DNA of 64,000 bases from Alteripontixanthobacter sp. GTDB taxonomy: Bacteria; Pseudomonadota; Alphaproteobacteria; Sphingomonadales; Sphingomonadaceae. The stretch lies in assembly GCA_039968605.1 (NCBI GenBank), contig JBDVPM010000008.1:1850968-1914967 (forward strand), read 5' to 3'. Shown here one piece after another: positions 8,544-17,564 of the stretch. The translations under genes were made by a program, and so were the position numbers. The notes under the pieces were generated by a model. The model saw nothing but the letters and a program-made list of their open reading frames with translations. It was not told where the DNA came from and searched no databases. Numbering within the stretch: position 1 is the stretch's first letter; every line of letters starts with the position of its first letter.

Positions 8544-11216
8544 ATGGCTCAGACTGGCAAGGACACGCTCGGCACCCGCTCCACCCTCTCGGTTGGCGGC
8601 AAGGAATATGGCTATTATTCTTTCGCCAAGGCGGCCGAGACCATCGGCGATGTCTCGCGCCTGCCATTCAGCCTGAAAGTGCTGCTGGAGAATATGCTGC
8701 GCTTCGAGGATGAAGGTTTCACCGTCGGGCGCGAGCATGTGCAGGCGATTGCCGATTGGCAGAAAAACCCCACTACCGGCCAGGAAATCCAGTACCGCCC
8801 GGCTCGCGTGCTGCTGCAGGATTTCACCGGCGTTCCATGCGTGGTGGACCTGGCCGCGATGCGCGATGCGATTTCGGCGCTGGGCGGCGATACCGCCAAG
8901 ATCAATCCGCAGGTCCCCGTTCATCTGGTGATCGATCACTCGGTGATGGTGGACGAGTTCGGCCATCCCAAGGCGATGGAAGCGAATATGGAGCTGGAAT
9001 ATGCCCGTAACGCCGAACGCTACGACTTCCTCAAATGGGGCTCCAAGTCACTCAACAATTTCAGCGCGGTGCCCCCGGGCACGGGCATCTGCCACCAGGT
9101 GAACCTGGAAAATATCGGCCAATGCGTGTGGACGGGCGAGGATGCGGACGGCAACCCCATTGCCTATCCCGATACCTGCGTCGGCACGGACAGCCACACC
9201 ACCATGATCAACGGTCTGGGCGTGCTGGGCTGGGGCGTCGGCGGGATCGAGGCGGAGGCCGCCATGCTCGGTCAGCCGATTTCCATGCTGATCCCCAAGG
9301 TCGTCGGCTTCAAGCTGACGGGCAAGATGTCCGAAGGCGTCACCGCGACCGACCTAGTGCTGACCTGCGTGCAAATGCTGCGCGAAGTCGGCGTGGTCGG
9401 CAGCTTCGTTGAATTTTACGGTCCTGGCGTGAGCAACCTGTCGCTCGCCGACCGTGCCACCATCGCCAATATGGCACCCGAATATGGCGCGACATGCGGC
9501 TTCTTCGGGGTCGACGACAAGACGCTGGATTATCTGCGCCTTACCGGGCGCGACGAGCACCAGATCGAGCTGGTCGAAGCCTATTGCCGCGAACAGGGCA
9601 TGTGGTTCACCGGCGAAAACGAGCCGGTTTTCTCGCAAACGCTGGAACTGGCGATGGACAAGGTCGTGCCTTCGCTGGCCGGACCCAAGCGCCCGCAGGA
9701 CAAGGTCGCGCTGCCCGATGTGGACGAACTGTTCAACTCCGACCTCAAGACGCTTTACGGCAAGGAAACAGCCATCCGCGTGCCGGTCGATGGCTTGGAC
9801 CACGATATCGGCGATGGCGACGTGGTGATTGCAGCGATTACCAGCTGCACCAACACCTCCAATCCAGACGTGCTCATCGCCGCCGGGCTGGTCGCGAAGA
9901 AGGCCAATGCACTGGGCCTCAAGCCCAAACCTTGGGTCAAAACCAGCCTCGCGCCGGGCAGCCAAGTGGTCACCGACTATCTCATCAAGGCCGGACTGCA
10001 AAAGGAACTGAACGATATCGGTTTCGACCTGGTCGGCTATGGTTGCACGACCTGCATCGGCAATTCCGGCCCGCTCGCCCCGCCGATCAGCGCAGCGATC
10101 AACAACACCGATCTGGTTGCGGCCAGCGTGCTGTCGGGCAACCGCAATTTCGAAGGCCGCGTGTCTCCCGATGTGCGCGCCAACTTCCTTGCCAGCCCGC
10201 CGCTGGTGGTGGCCTATGCGCTGAAAGGCACGGTAACCGAGGATATCACCACCACGCCGATCGGGCAGGATCAGAATGGCAATGACGTGATGCTGGCCGA
10301 TATCTGGCCGAGCAATCAGGAAATCGCCGATCTGCGCGCCACTAGCATCGACCGCGAAATGTTCGAAAGCCGCTATGCCGACGTCTATAAGGGCGACGAG
10401 CATTGGCAGGCGATCGACGTGACCGGCAGCGATACCTATCAATGGCGCCCGGGTTCCACCTATGTCGCCAACCCGCCTTATTTCGACGGGATGGATATGA
10501 CGCCCGCCCCGGTGATGGACATCGTGGATGCCAAGCCGCTCGCGATCCTGGGCGATTCGACCACCACCGATCACATCAGCCCGGCCGGTTCGATCAAGGA
10601 AGATTCGCCCGCTGGCGAGTATCTCAAATCGAACCAGGTCGCGAAGGCGGACTTCAACTCCTACGGCAGCCGCCGCGGAAACCACGAAGTGATGATGCGC
10701 GGCACTTTCGCCAATATTCGCATCCGCAACGAGATGGTTCCGGGCGTCGAAGGCGGCTACACCACCTATGCCGGCGAACAGATGGCGATTTACGATGCCG
10801 CCATGAAGCACAAGGACGATGGCACGCCGCTGGTTGTCATCGCAGGCAAGGAATATGGCACCGGCTCCAGCCGCGACTGGGCAGCCAAGGGCACGATCCT
10901 GCTCGGTGTGCGCGCGGTGATCACCGAGAGCTACGAGCGGATCCATCGCTCCAACCTGATCGGGATGGGCGTGCTGCCGCTGCAGTTCAAGGATGGCGAA
11001 GGCCGCGAAAGCCTTGGGCTGGACGGTGACGACACCTTCACCATTCGCGGGCTTGCCGAATTGGAGCCGGGCCAGGATGTTACCGTGGACGTGACCCATG
11101 CCGATGGCTCCACCGCCACCTTCACCGCATTGTGCCGGATCGATACCCCGAACGAGATGGAATATTACCGCAATGGCGGCATCCTCCATTACGTGCTGCG
11201 CAATCTCGCAAAATAA
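8544..11216 (+). CDS. acnA: Aconitate hydratase A
   Basis: Aconitase interconverts citrate and isocitrate in the TCA cycle. The 890-residue length fits the AcnA/IRP1 class. The [4Fe-4S] ligands are Cys435 (SCTNTSN) and Cys501 and Cys504 ([10 protein letters not shown]). The swivel domain near the C-terminus carries [15 protein letters not shown] with the active-site serine and arginine. The start at 8544 follows AAAGGAA by about ten bases; the frame is open further upstream, but that part is Arg/Lys-rich and unlike the family. A strong terminator follows. The 180-base leader (8364-8543) contains no gene I can support. Confidence 0.97.
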   Translation: MAQTGKDTLGTRSTLSVGGKEYGYYSFAKAAETIGDVSRLPFSLKVLLENMLRFEDEGFTVGREHVQAIADWQKNPTTGQEIQYRPARVLLQDFTGVPCVVDLAAMRDAISALGGDTAKINPQVPVHLVIDHSVMVDEFGHPKAMEANMELEYARNAERYDFLKWGSKSLNNFSAVPPGTGICHQVNLENIGQCVWTGEDADGNPIAYPDTCVGTDSHTTMINGLGVLGWGVGGIEAEAAMLGQPISMLIPKVVGFKLTGKMSEGVTATDLVLTCVQMLREVGVVGSFVEFYGPGVSNLSLADRATIANMAPEYGATCGFFGVDDKTLDYLRLTGRDEHQIELVEAYCREQGMWFTGENEPVFSQTLELAMDKVVPSLAGPKRPQDKVALPDVDELFNSDLKTLYGKETAIRVPVDGLDHDIGDGDVVIAAITSCTNTSNPDVLIAAGLVAKKANALGLKPKPWVKTSLAPGSQVVTDYLIKAGLQKELNDIGFDLVGYGCTTCIGNSGPLAPPISAAINNTDLVAASVLSGNRNFEGRVSPDVRANFLASPPLVVAYALKGTVTEDITTTPIGQDQNGNDVMLADIWPSNQEIADLRATSIDREMFESRYADVYKGDEHWQAIDVTGSDTYQWRPGSTYVANPPYFDGMDMTPAPVMDIVDAKPLAILGDSTTTDHISPAGSIKEDSPAGEYLKSNQVAKADFNSYGSRRGNHEVMMRGTFANIRIRNEMVPGVEGGYTTYAGEQMAIYDAAMKHKDDGTPLVVIAGKEYGTGSSRDWAAKGTILLGVRAVITESYERIHRSNLIGMGVLPLQFKDGEGRESLGLDGDDTFTIRGLAELEPGQDVTVDVTHADGSTATFTALCRIDTPNEMEYYRNGGILHYVLRNLAK

Positions 11217-11236
11217 GCCTGAGCGTTAGCGCTACG

Positions 11237-11275
11237 AAAAGGGGCGGCTCCTGATAAAGGGGCTGCCCCTTTTTC
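11237..11275 (+). terminator. Intrinsic terminator of acnA
   Basis: The stem AAAAGGGGC pairs with GCCCCTTTTT across a short spacer, 20 bases after the acnA stop, and ends in a T-run. Confidence 0.8.
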
Positions 11276-11313
11276 GTGCGCATCCCGATGGGTGTTCACC
11301 GGGCCTAGCCGAC

Positions 11314-11349
11314 AAAAAAGGGCGGCCCCCTCACCGGGAGCCGCCCTTG
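11314..11349 (-). terminator. Intrinsic terminator of the PEP-CTERM gene
   Basis: Read on the minus strand, an AAGGGCGGC/GCCGCCCTT stem is followed by six T residues. It lies 28 bases after the stop of the gene ending at 11377 and sits back to back with the acnA terminator. Confidence 0.8.
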
Positions 11350-11376
11350 AAATGTCAGGCGAAAGAAGCGGAGCGG

Positions 11377-12900
11377 TCAGGCCCCCTGCTTTACCTTGAA
11401 CTTGCGCCGTCCCAGAACCGCCGCTGCGGCCAGGCCGAACAGGATCATCATCGGCGGCGCAGGAACTTGCGTGCCGCTGCTGGTGCCACCGGAGCTGGAC
11501 GAAGAGCTGCCCGAACTGCTGCCCGACGACGAACTGCTGGAACCGCTGCTCGACGAGGAAGAGGAAGACGAGGACGACGAGCTGGAGGTTGAGCTGGTCA
11601 TGTTGCCCGAGCTCCCGCCGGTCGACATCCCGCTGGTGCTCATTCCGCCGCTCGAAGAACCGGACGAGGAGGACGACGAGGACGAACTGCTGGAGCTGCT
11701 CGACGACGAGGACGACCCGCCCGTGCTGCCGCTTGTCGTGGTGTTGCCACCGTTCGAATAACCGCCAGTCGTGGTGCCAGGGTGACCGCCCGTGCTGGTC
11801 ATGCCGCCCGAGCCGTTGCCGCCCGAAGACGAACCGGAGGAGGACGAGCTGGACGAAGACGAACTCGAGGAGCTGCTGCTGGAGGACGAAGACGAGCTGA
11901 CATTGCCCGACGAGCTGGAGACGTTTCCGGACGAGCTGGACACACCGCCCGAGCTGGACGACACATTGCCGCTGCTTGAAGACACCCCGCCAGTGCTGGA
12001 AGACACCCCGCCAGTGCTGGAAGACACACCGCCAGACGAGCTGGAAACGCGCACATTGCCGCTGCTCGACGAAACACCGCCCGTGCTGCTGGAAATATCG
12101 ACATTGCCCGACGTGGTCGAGGTCGAAATCCCGCCGGTCGAGGTGCTTACACCGCCTGTGGTGGTCGAGCTGGAGCCGCCGGTTGAGGTGAAACCACCTG
12201 TCGAGGTCGAGCTGGAACCGCCGGTGCTGGTCGATGTGAAACCGCCGGTGGAGCTGGACGTCGAGCCGCCATTGTTGGAATTGTCGATGTCGATCACGAT
12301 CCCGCCGCTGCTCGAACCACTGGTGCTGCCCGAGCCGCCGGTGGTGGTGGAACTGACGGTCACATTGCCGCCGCTCGATCCGCCGCCGCCGAAGAAGCCC
12401 CCGAAGAAGCCTCCGCCGAAGCCGCCACCGAAACCGCCGCTGCCGCCGATTACGGTCACGCCGCCGCTGCTACCGCCGCTGAAGGGGCGCTGCGGCGGCA
12501 ATGCCGGAACCGCAGCATAGGCGGTGCGATAGATCGGCGGGCAAGCTGCTGCGCCGGCTGCATATCCGGCACCTGCCGCATCTCGTCCGCCTGCCGCATA
12601 AGGTGCACCCGCTGCACCGTGAGCGCCATAGGCTACATTACCGCCCGCGCCATCATAAGGCACGCATTCCACTTCGCGGCGCACGATACGGCGCTCGCGC
12701 TGGATGGGACGGCTGACCACGCGCCGTGCAGGCGGGCGATCCTTGATATAGCGCACAGCCGGTTTGGCCTTGGCCGAATCCGACTTGTACACCGGAGCAT
12801 CCGTGATCGGAGCTTCTGCGACATGGACTGCGCCGCCAGCCAGCAGGGCGGTGCCTGCAACGGTGGCGCTCAGTTTCGCCAGGGCCAATTTTACCGACAT
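11377..12900 (-). CDS. Ser/Gly-rich exported protein with PEP-CTERM-like sorting tail
   Basis: The 507-residue product has three parts. Residues 1-30 are a Sec signal (AGTALLAGGAVHVAEA). Residues 31-140 are basic, then Ala/Tyr/Gly-rich, including ERRIVRREVECVPYDG. Residues 145-480 are almost only Ser, Gly, Thr and Val, with short repeats such as SSTGGV and SSSGNV and long serine runs. The last 25 residues read VPAPP, a hydrophobic helix and GRRK, which is the PEP-CTERM layout (short proline signal, membrane helix, basic end) recognised by exosortases. No exosortase or polysaccharide cluster lies in the window. A sticky or glycosylated surface protein is the best inference. Repeat length may vary between strains. 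Confidence 0.8.
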   Translation of the reverse strand: MSVKLALAKLSATVAGTALLAGGAVHVAEAPITDAPVYKSDSAKAKPAVRYIKDRPPARRVVSRPIQRERRIVRREVECVPYDGAGGNVAYGAHGAAGAPYAAGGRDAAGAGYAAGAAACPPIYRTAYAAVPALPPQRPFSGGSSGGVTVIGGSGGFGGGFGGGFFGGFFGGGGSSGGNVTVSSTTTGGSGSTSGSSSGGIVIDIDNSNNGGSTSSSTGGFTSTSTGGSSSTSTGGFTSTGGSSSTTTGGVSTSTGGISTSTTSGNVDISSSTGGVSSSSGNVRVSSSSGGVSSSTGGVSSSTGGVSSSSGNVSSSSGGVSSSSGNVSSSSGNVSSSSSSSSSSSSSSSSSSSSSGSSSGGNGSGGMTSTGGHPGTTTGGYSNGGNTTTSGSTGGSSSSSSSSSSSSSSSSSSGSSSGGMSTSGMSTGGSSGNMTSSTSSSSSSSSSSSSSSGSSSSSSGSSSGSSSSSSGGTSSGTQVPAPPMMILFGLAAAAVLGRRKFKVKQGA

Positions 12901-13116
12901 GAGCTAACTCTTTCGTTTCTTGTGCGGCACTTCCAAACCGGCGGGTCCGGATCGGGGGAATGCCTGTGCTGCTCAAGAAACGGGAAGGAGCCCTAACCGG
13001 CAATGCAGTTAACCATCAAATTCCAGAGTGGAGCGCAATAAAACGTCCGCGAAAGGGCGGTCTGGGCCGACCTGTCCCACTATGAAACCGAAAAACCTGC
13101 GAATCCTAGCGCCGCG

Positions 13117-14160
13117 TTAAGGTTTTGCGTCAAACAAGCCGGATTGCGCGGAACCCGTTTTTGGTGCTGGCGGGACCATTTCGAGGTGATTCCACCCCGA
13201 GTCGTTCAGACAGCGCCCGCGCGCGGTACGGGCGATCAGGCCGAGCTGGATCAGATAGGGTTCGATCACCTCCTCCACCGTATCGCGCGGTTCGGAAAGC
13301 CCCGCTGCCAGCGTTTCCACGCCCACCGGACCGCCTTTATATGTGGTCGCGATCATGGTGAGATAGCGGCGATCCATCGCATCCAGGCCAAGCCGGTCGA
13401 CCTCCAGCCGGGTCAGCGCCTCGTCCGCCACCTTGGCGGTGACCGTGCCATCGCCCGCCACATGGGCGAAATCGCGCACCCGGCGCAGCAGCCGCCCGGC
13501 AACGCGCGGTGTGCCCCGCGCCCGCCGGGCAATCTCGCGCGCGCCCGAAGGGTCGATGCCCACATCCAGCAGCCGGGCACCCCGGGTGACTACCTGTTGC
13601 AGTTCGCTCTCGGTATAAAATGTCAGCCGCACCGGGATGCCGAACCGGTCTCGCAGCGGCGTGGTCAGCAGCCCCTGCCGCGTTGTCGCACCGACCAGCG
13701 TAAAAGGCGGCAGATCGATCCGCACGCTGCGCGCCGATGGCCCCTCGCCGATGATGATATCGAGCGCGCGGTCCTCCATCGCCGGATAAAGCACCTCCTC
13801 GACCACCGGATTGAGGCGGTGGATCTCGTCGATGAACAGCACATCGTGCGGCTCGAGATTGGTGAGCAGCGCGGCGAGGTCGCCTGCCTTGGCGATCACT
13901 GGCCCGGAAGTGGCGCGAAACCCAACCCCCAGCTCCTTCGCCACGATCTGCGCCAGCGTGGTCTTGCCGAGGCCCGGAGGCCCGAAAAACAACACATGGT
14001 CCATCGCCTCCGCGCGCGACTTCGCCGCCTCGATAAACACGCGGAGGTTATCACGCGCGGCGGCCTGACCGACAAATTCGTCAAGCGATTTCGGACGCAA
14101 GGCTGCGTCGGGGTCGTCCGGCTGGCGGTCGGGCGTGTGGAGGGGGACGGGGTCGGTCAT
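13117..14160 (-). CDS. ruvB: Holliday junction branch migration ATPase RuvB
   Basis: RuvB is the hexameric AAA+ motor that, with RuvA, drives branch migration of Holliday junctions in recombination repair. The 347-residue protein has Walker A ([11 protein letters not shown]), Walker B (LFIDEIHRL), sensor I region (LVGATTR) and the C-terminal winged-helix RuvB domain ([18 protein letters not shown]). ATG 14160 was chosen because it gives the normal N-terminus ([12 protein letters not shown] at about 20) and overlaps the upstream small gene by ATGA; a longer reading from 14214 has no family similarity. Its partner ruvA is 650 bases away on the same strand, separated by the small gene and an inserted GIY-YIG gene. 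Confidence 0.97.
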   Translation of the reverse strand: MTDPVPLHTPDRQPDDPDAALRPKSLDEFVGQAAARDNLRVFIEAAKSRAEAMDHVLFFGPPGLGKTTLAQIVAKELGVGFRATSGPVIAKAGDLAALLTNLEPHDVLFIDEIHRLNPVVEEVLYPAMEDRALDIIIGEGPSARSVRIDLPPFTLVGATTRQGLLTTPLRDRFGIPVRLTFYTESELQQVVTRGARLLDVGIDPSGAREIARRARGTPRVAGRLLRRVRDFAHVAGDGTVTAKVADEALTRLEVDRLGLDAMDRRYLTMIATTYKGGPVGVETLAAGLSEPRDTVEEVIEPYLIQLGLIARTARGRCLNDSGWNHLEMVPPAPKTGSAQSGLFDAKP

Positions 14161-14309
14161 TCGGCCCTGCACGAACCCGTTCGATAGTCCCAAGCGCCAC
14201 CTGCATCCATGCACGCGTCCACGTCTAGCCAGCCCTCGGCCCGGAAACCGAACGCAATTCCGCCCATGAAGGCCAGGACAATCAAGGTGTAACCTACGGA
14301 ATGTCGCAT
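14157..14309 (-). CDS. Small (50-residue) membrane-anchored protein overlapping ruvB
   Basis: A 50-codon gene lies between ruvA and ruvB on their strand. It starts with ATG at 14309 preceded by AAGGATAAGGG, a strong ribosome binding site, and its TGA overlaps the ruvB ATG (ATGA), so the two are translationally coupled. The product has one hydrophobic helix ([16 protein letters not shown], residues 7-22) and then a short tail with [17 protein letters not shown]. The two cysteines, at 33 and 47, bracket that motif and could form a disulfide or bind a ligand in the periplasm. I believe similar Cys-x3-GG-x-W/F-x(n)-Cys tails occur in small alphaproteobacterial proteins, but I cannot verify this here. 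Function unknown. Confidence 0.7.
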   Translation of the reverse strand: MRHSVGYTLIVLAFMGGIAFGFRAEGWLDVDACMDAGGAWDYRTGSCRAE

Positions 14310-14340
14310 CCCTTATCCTTCTTTCGCTGCAGGTACTGAA

Positions 14341-14371
14341 ATGGATGCTGAAACGAGTACAGTATGATAAG
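14341..14371 (+). repeat. Degenerate copy of a CCTGAAAC palindromic repeat
   Basis: Matches the copy at 14770 with only about four differences over 31 bases (ATGGATGCTGAAACGAGTAC in place of ATGGATCCTGAAACGAGTTC). Same orientation as that copy, so the two flank the GIY-YIG gene as direct repeats. Confidence 0.6.
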
Positions 14372-14396
14372 CTTTAGCGGTGACTTTAGACTTTTC

Positions 14397-14422
14397 GTCA
14401 CCCTGAACTTGTTTCAGGGTCC
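14397..14422 (+). repeat. Palindromic repeat (GTCACCCTGAACTTGTTTCAGG)
   Basis: The sequence is an imperfect palindrome, CCCTGAAC facing GTTTCAGGG, and is an inverted copy of the repeat at 14770. It ends 23 bases before the GIY-YIG start codon. Elements of this kind are dispersed in many alphaproteobacterial intergenic regions. Confidence 0.65.
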
Positions 14423-14444
14423 AATTTTCGGCACGCGTTGATCC

Positions 14445-14780
14445 ATGCCGTTCGAGCGCAGCCCTTGCGTCTATATCCTTGCAAGCCAGCCACGAGGTAC
14501 GCTTTATATCGGAGTCACTTCCGACGTAATGAAGAGGCTTTACGAACATCGTGAGGGCATTACCGGCGGTTTCACTAGCCGCTACGGCGTCCGCCGTCTC
14601 GTCCGCTACGAGATGTTCGGCGACATGGAAGGGGCGATCCTGCGCGAAAAGCAACTCAAGAATTGGCACAGGCCTTGGAAGATCAATCTGATCGAGAGCG
14701 AGAACCCCGATTGGCACGATCTGGCGATCGGGCTCGGCTTCGGGCCACTGCCTCCGCGCGGGCGGTACGATGGATCCTGA
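14445..14780 (+). CDS. GIY-YIG nuclease family protein
   Basis: The 111-residue product is one GIY-YIG domain. It shows VYILASQPRGTLYIGVTSD (the paired YI/YIG strands), the catalytic-region Arg in MKRLYEHREG, and an AILREKQLKNW helix with the conserved Glu and a following Lys-rich loop. Stand-alone proteins of this size are common in proteobacteria (COG2827 type) and their targets are mostly unknown. The gene sits between ruvA and ruvB on the opposite strand, and palindromic repeats lie on both sides. The downstream repeat supplies the last codons and the stop (GGATCCTGA). Whether it is an ordinary nuclease of DNA repair or a cargo carried with the repeats is open. Confidence 0.87.
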   Translation: MPFERSPCVYILASQPRGTLYIGVTSDVMKRLYEHREGITGGFTSRYGVRRLVRYEMFGDMEGAILREKQLKNWHRPWKINLIESENPDWHDLAIGLGFGPLPPRGRYDGS

Positions 14781-14797
14781 AACGAGTTCAGGATGAC
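14770..14797 (+). repeat. Palindromic repeat overlapping the GIY-YIG stop codon
   Basis: ATGGATCCTGAAACGAGTTC followed by AGGATGAC. The core TCCTGAAAC/GTTCAGGA is an inverted repeat and the unit is the inverse of the copy at 14397. The TGA stop of the nuclease gene lies inside it, so the reading frame's end was set by the element. Confidence 0.7.
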
Positions 14798-14812
14798 CAA
14801 GTGGCGAGATGG

Positions 14813-15415
14813 TCATGACGCCGCCCGCTTCAAAGCCACGCGGATCAGCTCGCCTTCTGCAACCCCCTCGCCCAGCTCTTTTTGCGCCGCAGACACTGCC
14901 CGCGCGGCGACCAAAGGCTTGAAGCCCAGATTCTCCAGCGCCGAGACAGCATCCGCCGCCGCGCCGCCAGCCGGAGCCGCCATAGCCGCCCCGCCGCCAG
15001 CCGACACGGCAAGCCCGCCGGCCTTGTCCTTCAATTCATTGACGATCCGCCCGGCGAGTTTCGGCCCCACCCCTTGCGCGCGCGCCACCATCGCGGCGTC
15101 TCCATTTGCGCATGCCGCCTGTACCTCGGCGGTGGAGAGGGCGGACAGGATCGCCAGCGCGACCTTGCTACCCACTCCCTGCACGCCCGTCAGCAAGCGG
15201 AACCAGTCCCGCTCCGACCCCTCGGCAAACCCCAGCAGGCGCATGTCGTTTTCGCTCACCTGCAAGTCGGTGAATACGGTGCAGCTTTCGCCAATTTCGC
15301 CCAATGCCGCCAGCGTGCGGGCTGAACAATGGACGAGATAACCGACACCGCCGACATCGATTACCGCCCAGTCTTCCCCGGTTTCGTCCAGCAGGCCTTT
15401 GAGTTTCGCGATCAT
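14813..15415 (-). CDS. ruvA: Holliday junction DNA-binding protein RuvA
   Basis: RuvA binds four-way junctions as a tetramer and loads RuvB. The 200-residue protein has the OB-fold N-terminus ([11 protein letters not shown]), the helix-hairpin-helix region ([20 protein letters not shown] and [17 protein letters not shown]), a flexible Ala/Gly linker ([18 protein letters not shown]) and domain III ([19 protein letters not shown]), which contacts RuvB. I took ATG 15415 because it starts exactly at the OB fold; the frame is open further upstream but without similarity. It is divergent from aroC with 79 bases between the starts. Confidence 0.96.
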   Translation of the reverse strand: MIAKLKGLLDETGEDWAVIDVGGVGYLVHCSARTLAALGEIGESCTVFTDLQVSENDMRLLGFAEGSERDWFRLLTGVQGVGSKVALAILSALSTAEVQAACANGDAAMVARAQGVGPKLAGRIVNELKDKAGGLAVSAGGGAAMAAPAGGAAADAVSALENLGFKPLVAARAVSAAQKELGEGVAEGELIRVALKRAAS

Positions 15416-15494
15416 ACCGGCTTTGTTGCGCGCATAGAATCGCTTGGTCCAGCACTTGTGGACACCAGCCCACAGTTGGGACATGAACCGGTGC

Positions 15495-16571
15495 ATGAGT
15501 TGGAACAGTTTCGGGCGGGTCTTCCGCTTTACGACATGGGGGGAAAGCCACGGGCCCGCACTGGGCGCGGTGGTCGATGGGTGCCCGCCGGGGCTGGAAC
15601 TGGACGAGGCGGCGATCCAGCCATTCCTGGATGCGCGCAAGCCCGGCCAATCGAAATTCACCACCCAGCGCAAGGAACCTGACCAGATCAAAATCCTCTC
15701 TGGCACGTTCGAGGGCAAGACGACCGGAACACCGATCAGCCTGTTGATCGAGAATATGGATCAGCGATCGAAGGATTATTCCGAAGTCGCCAAATCCTAT
15801 CGCCCTGGCCATGCCGATTACGCTTACGACCAGAAATACGGCTTTCGCGACTATCGCGGCGGCGGCCGCTCCAGCGCGCGGGAAACCGCCGCACGGGTGG
15901 CGGCGGCCGGGGTGGCGCGGCTGGTCATCCCCGAAGTGACGATCACCGCTTATGTCAGCCAGATCGGCGAGGATGCGATCGACCGCGATGCGATGAATTT
16001 GGACGAGATCGGCAATAACCCGTTCTTCTGCCCCGACGCCTGGGCCGCCAAACGCTGGGAAAAGCTGGTCGATGATGCGCGGCTGGCGGGATCCTCGCTC
16101 GGCGCAGTGGTGGAATGCGTCGCCACGGGAGTGCCCGCAGGCTGGGGCGCGCCGGTCTATGCCAAGCTCGATGCCGACATTGCCGCAGCGATGATGGGCA
16201 TCAACGCAGTCAAGGGGGTGGAAATCGGCGACGGGTTCGGCGCGGCCAGCCTGACGGGCGAGCAAAACGCGGATGCCATGCGGCCATCCGGATCGGGCGA
16301 TAACGGCGTGGAATTCGCCGCCAACCATGCCGGCGGAACGGCGGGCGGTATTTCTACCGGACAGCCGGTCGTGTGCCGGGTTGCGTTCAAGCCGACCAGT
16401 TCCATCCTTACTCCGGTCGATACGATCGATCGCGAGGGGGCTGCGACCCAAATCCGCACCAAGGGCCGCCACGACCCATGCGTCGGCATTCGCGGCGCGC
16501 CGGTTGTCGAGGCGATGATGGCGCTGGTGCTGGCGGATCACAAGCTGCTTCACCGCGCGCAATGCGGTTGA
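15495..16571 (+). CDS. aroC: Chorismate synthase
   Basis: AroC converts EPSP to chorismate, the last step of the shikimate pathway, with reduced FMN. The 358-residue protein begins with the family signature [20 protein letters not shown] (first 20 residues) and has the [15 protein letters not shown]-like motif ([15 protein letters not shown], near residue 125) and the GISTGQP motif near 300. ATG 15495 is preferred to an upstream in-frame start because it yields the canonical N-terminus. It diverges from ruvA. A region with dispersed repeat-like palindromes follows the stop. Confidence 0.97.
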   Translation: MSWNSFGRVFRFTTWGESHGPALGAVVDGCPPGLELDEAAIQPFLDARKPGQSKFTTQRKEPDQIKILSGTFEGKTTGTPISLLIENMDQRSKDYSEVAKSYRPGHADYAYDQKYGFRDYRGGGRSSARETAARVAAAGVARLVIPEVTITAYVSQIGEDAIDRDAMNLDEIGNNPFFCPDAWAAKRWEKLVDDARLAGSSLGAVVECVATGVPAGWGAPVYAKLDADIAAAMMGINAVKGVEIGDGFGAASLTGEQNADAMRPSGSGDNGVEFAANHAGGTAGGISTGQPVVCRVAFKPTSSILTPVDTIDREGAATQIRTKGRHDPCVGIRGAPVVEAMMALVLADHKLLHRAQCG

Positions 16572-16612
16572 TGGACGAGGTATTCTCGTCGTTGCGGAAG
16601 TAGCGAAGCGGA

Positions 16613-16672
16613 CCATCGGGCGACGTTTCGAACGGCTTTAGCGCTTTAAAATACGTCATGGTCGCCCGATGG
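16613..16672. repeat. 12-bp perfect inverted repeat downstream of aroC
   Basis: CCATCGGGCGAC at 16613-16624 is exactly inverted at 16661-16672, with a 36-base loop. There is no T-run after either arm, so it is a weak terminator candidate; it sits inside the repeat-like segment described for this interval. Confidence 0.6.
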
Positions 16673-16781
16673 GTCGCTGCCTGGCCTGCGGCACCCCGCA
16701 ATGACGAAGCGAGAAGTATCAAGCCCGGGGCTATGCTGCATCGCACCAAGCGATAAAACTTTTCCGTTCCATTGAGTTATT

Positions 16782-16796
16782 CGATCAGCCTGATCG
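16782..16796 (+). promoter_or_regulatory. Palindrome upstream of ahpC (possible operator)
   Basis: CGATCAG-C-CTGATCG is a perfect 7-bp inverted repeat 78 bases before the ahpC start codon. ahpC genes are often controlled by OxyR or similar regulators, and the position would suit such a site, but the sequence does not match the ATAG/CTAT spacing of enterobacterial OxyR boxes. Confidence 0.35.
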
Positions 16797-16873
16797 GCAC
16801 ACTCCGTTTTGTTGCAGCGCAACACTCCCTATCTGGGCGGTAAGTTTTCAACCCCATCACGGAGATCTGAATC

Positions 16874-17440
16874 ATGGGTATCATTGGCAGCACCATCAAA
16901 CCGTTCAAGGCCACCGCCTTCCAGGCAGGCAAGGACTTTTTCGACGTTACACAGGAAAATCTGGACGGCCGCTGGGCCGTGTTCTTCTTCTACCCCGCCG
17001 ATTTCACTTTCGTCTGCCCGACGGAGCTGCAGGACCTTGGCGAGCAGTACAATCACCTCCAGTCGCTCGGCGTGGATGTCTATGCCGTGTCCACCGACAC
17101 GCATTTCAGCCACAAGGCATGGCACGATACGTCGGACAAGATCGGCGGGATCGAGTTCCCCTTCCTGGGCGACCAGCTGCACACGCTGGCCAATAATTTC
17201 GGCGTTTTGCGCGAAGAATCGGGCCTCGCCGACCGTGCGACTTTCGTGATCGATCCCGACGGCGTGATCCAGATCATGGAAATCACCTGCGAAGGCGTTG
17301 GCCGCAATGCCAGCGAACTGGTCCGCAAGATCAAGGCTGCGCAATATGTCCGCGAGAACCCCGGTCAGGTCTGCCCGGCCGCGTGGGAAGAAGGCAGCGA
17401 GACGCTGGCCCCTTCGCTGGACCTCGTCGGCAAGATCTAA
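16874..17440 (+). CDS. ahpC: Alkyl hydroperoxide reductase peroxiredoxin subunit
   Basis: AhpC is a typical 2-Cys peroxiredoxin that reduces H2O2, organic peroxides and peroxynitrite in the cytoplasm and is recycled by AhpF. The 188-residue protein has the peroxidatic Cys48 in FTFVCPTE and the resolving Cys167 in GQVCPAAW, with the usual PADFTF loop. A GGAG-like box (CACGGAGAT) precedes the ATG by about nine bases. ahpF lies 124 bases downstream behind a strong hairpin, so ahpC can be made in excess over ahpF, as in other bacteria. Confidence 0.97.
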   Translation: MGIIGSTIKPFKATAFQAGKDFFDVTQENLDGRWAVFFFYPADFTFVCPTELQDLGEQYNHLQSLGVDVYAVSTDTHFSHKAWHDTSDKIGGIEFPFLGDQLHTLANNFGVLREESGLADRATFVIDPDGVIQIMEITCEGVGRNASELVRKIKAAQYVRENPGQVCPAAWEEGSETLAPSLDLVGKI

Positions 17441-17487
17441 ATTTCGGCTGAGGCCTGGGCCTTTCGAGGGTCGCAGACAGGCTGCAG

Positions 17488-17527
17488 AGGGGCCCCGGAC
17501 ATAGCGATATGGCCGGGGCCCTTTCTT
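17488..17527 (+). terminator. Hairpin between ahpC and ahpF
   Basis: GGGCCCCGG pairs exactly with CCGGGGCCC and is followed by TTTCTTT. It probably stops part of the ahpC transcripts and lets some read into ahpF. Confidence 0.75.
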
Positions 17528-17564
17528 TCCCGAACCAACCAATTTTTACAGGAACATCATCACC

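Larger units (their letters stand above)
16572..16873. other. Gene-free interval between aroC and ahpC
   Basis: These 302 bases hold no reading frame I can support. The first half carries a repeat-like segment: CGTTGCGGAAGTAGCGAAGC near 16590 and CCCCGCAATGACGAAGCGAG near 16695 are roughly inverse and resemble the widespread CGTCATTGCGAGGAGCGAAG element. The second half is the ahpC leader, with a 7-bp palindrome at 16782 and no clear sigma-70 boxes by eye. Confidence 0.6.

Noticed and set aside
9354-11189. 600-codon minus-strand frame across acnA
   Set aside because: Antisense to aconitase with skewed composition; no start signal or family similarity.
11490-12330. Short tandem repeats that could suggest a CRISPR array or satellite
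   Set aside because: They are in one continuous coding frame for Ser/Gly/Val repeats, with no regular spacers.
14313-14816. Minus-strand frame covering the GIY-YIG gene
   Set aside because: The plus-strand frame has a clear GIY-YIG domain; the antisense one has no motif.
16782-16796. Assignment of the ahpC palindrome as an OxyR box
   Set aside because: Sequence and spacing do not match known OxyR sites; kept only as a candidate operator.
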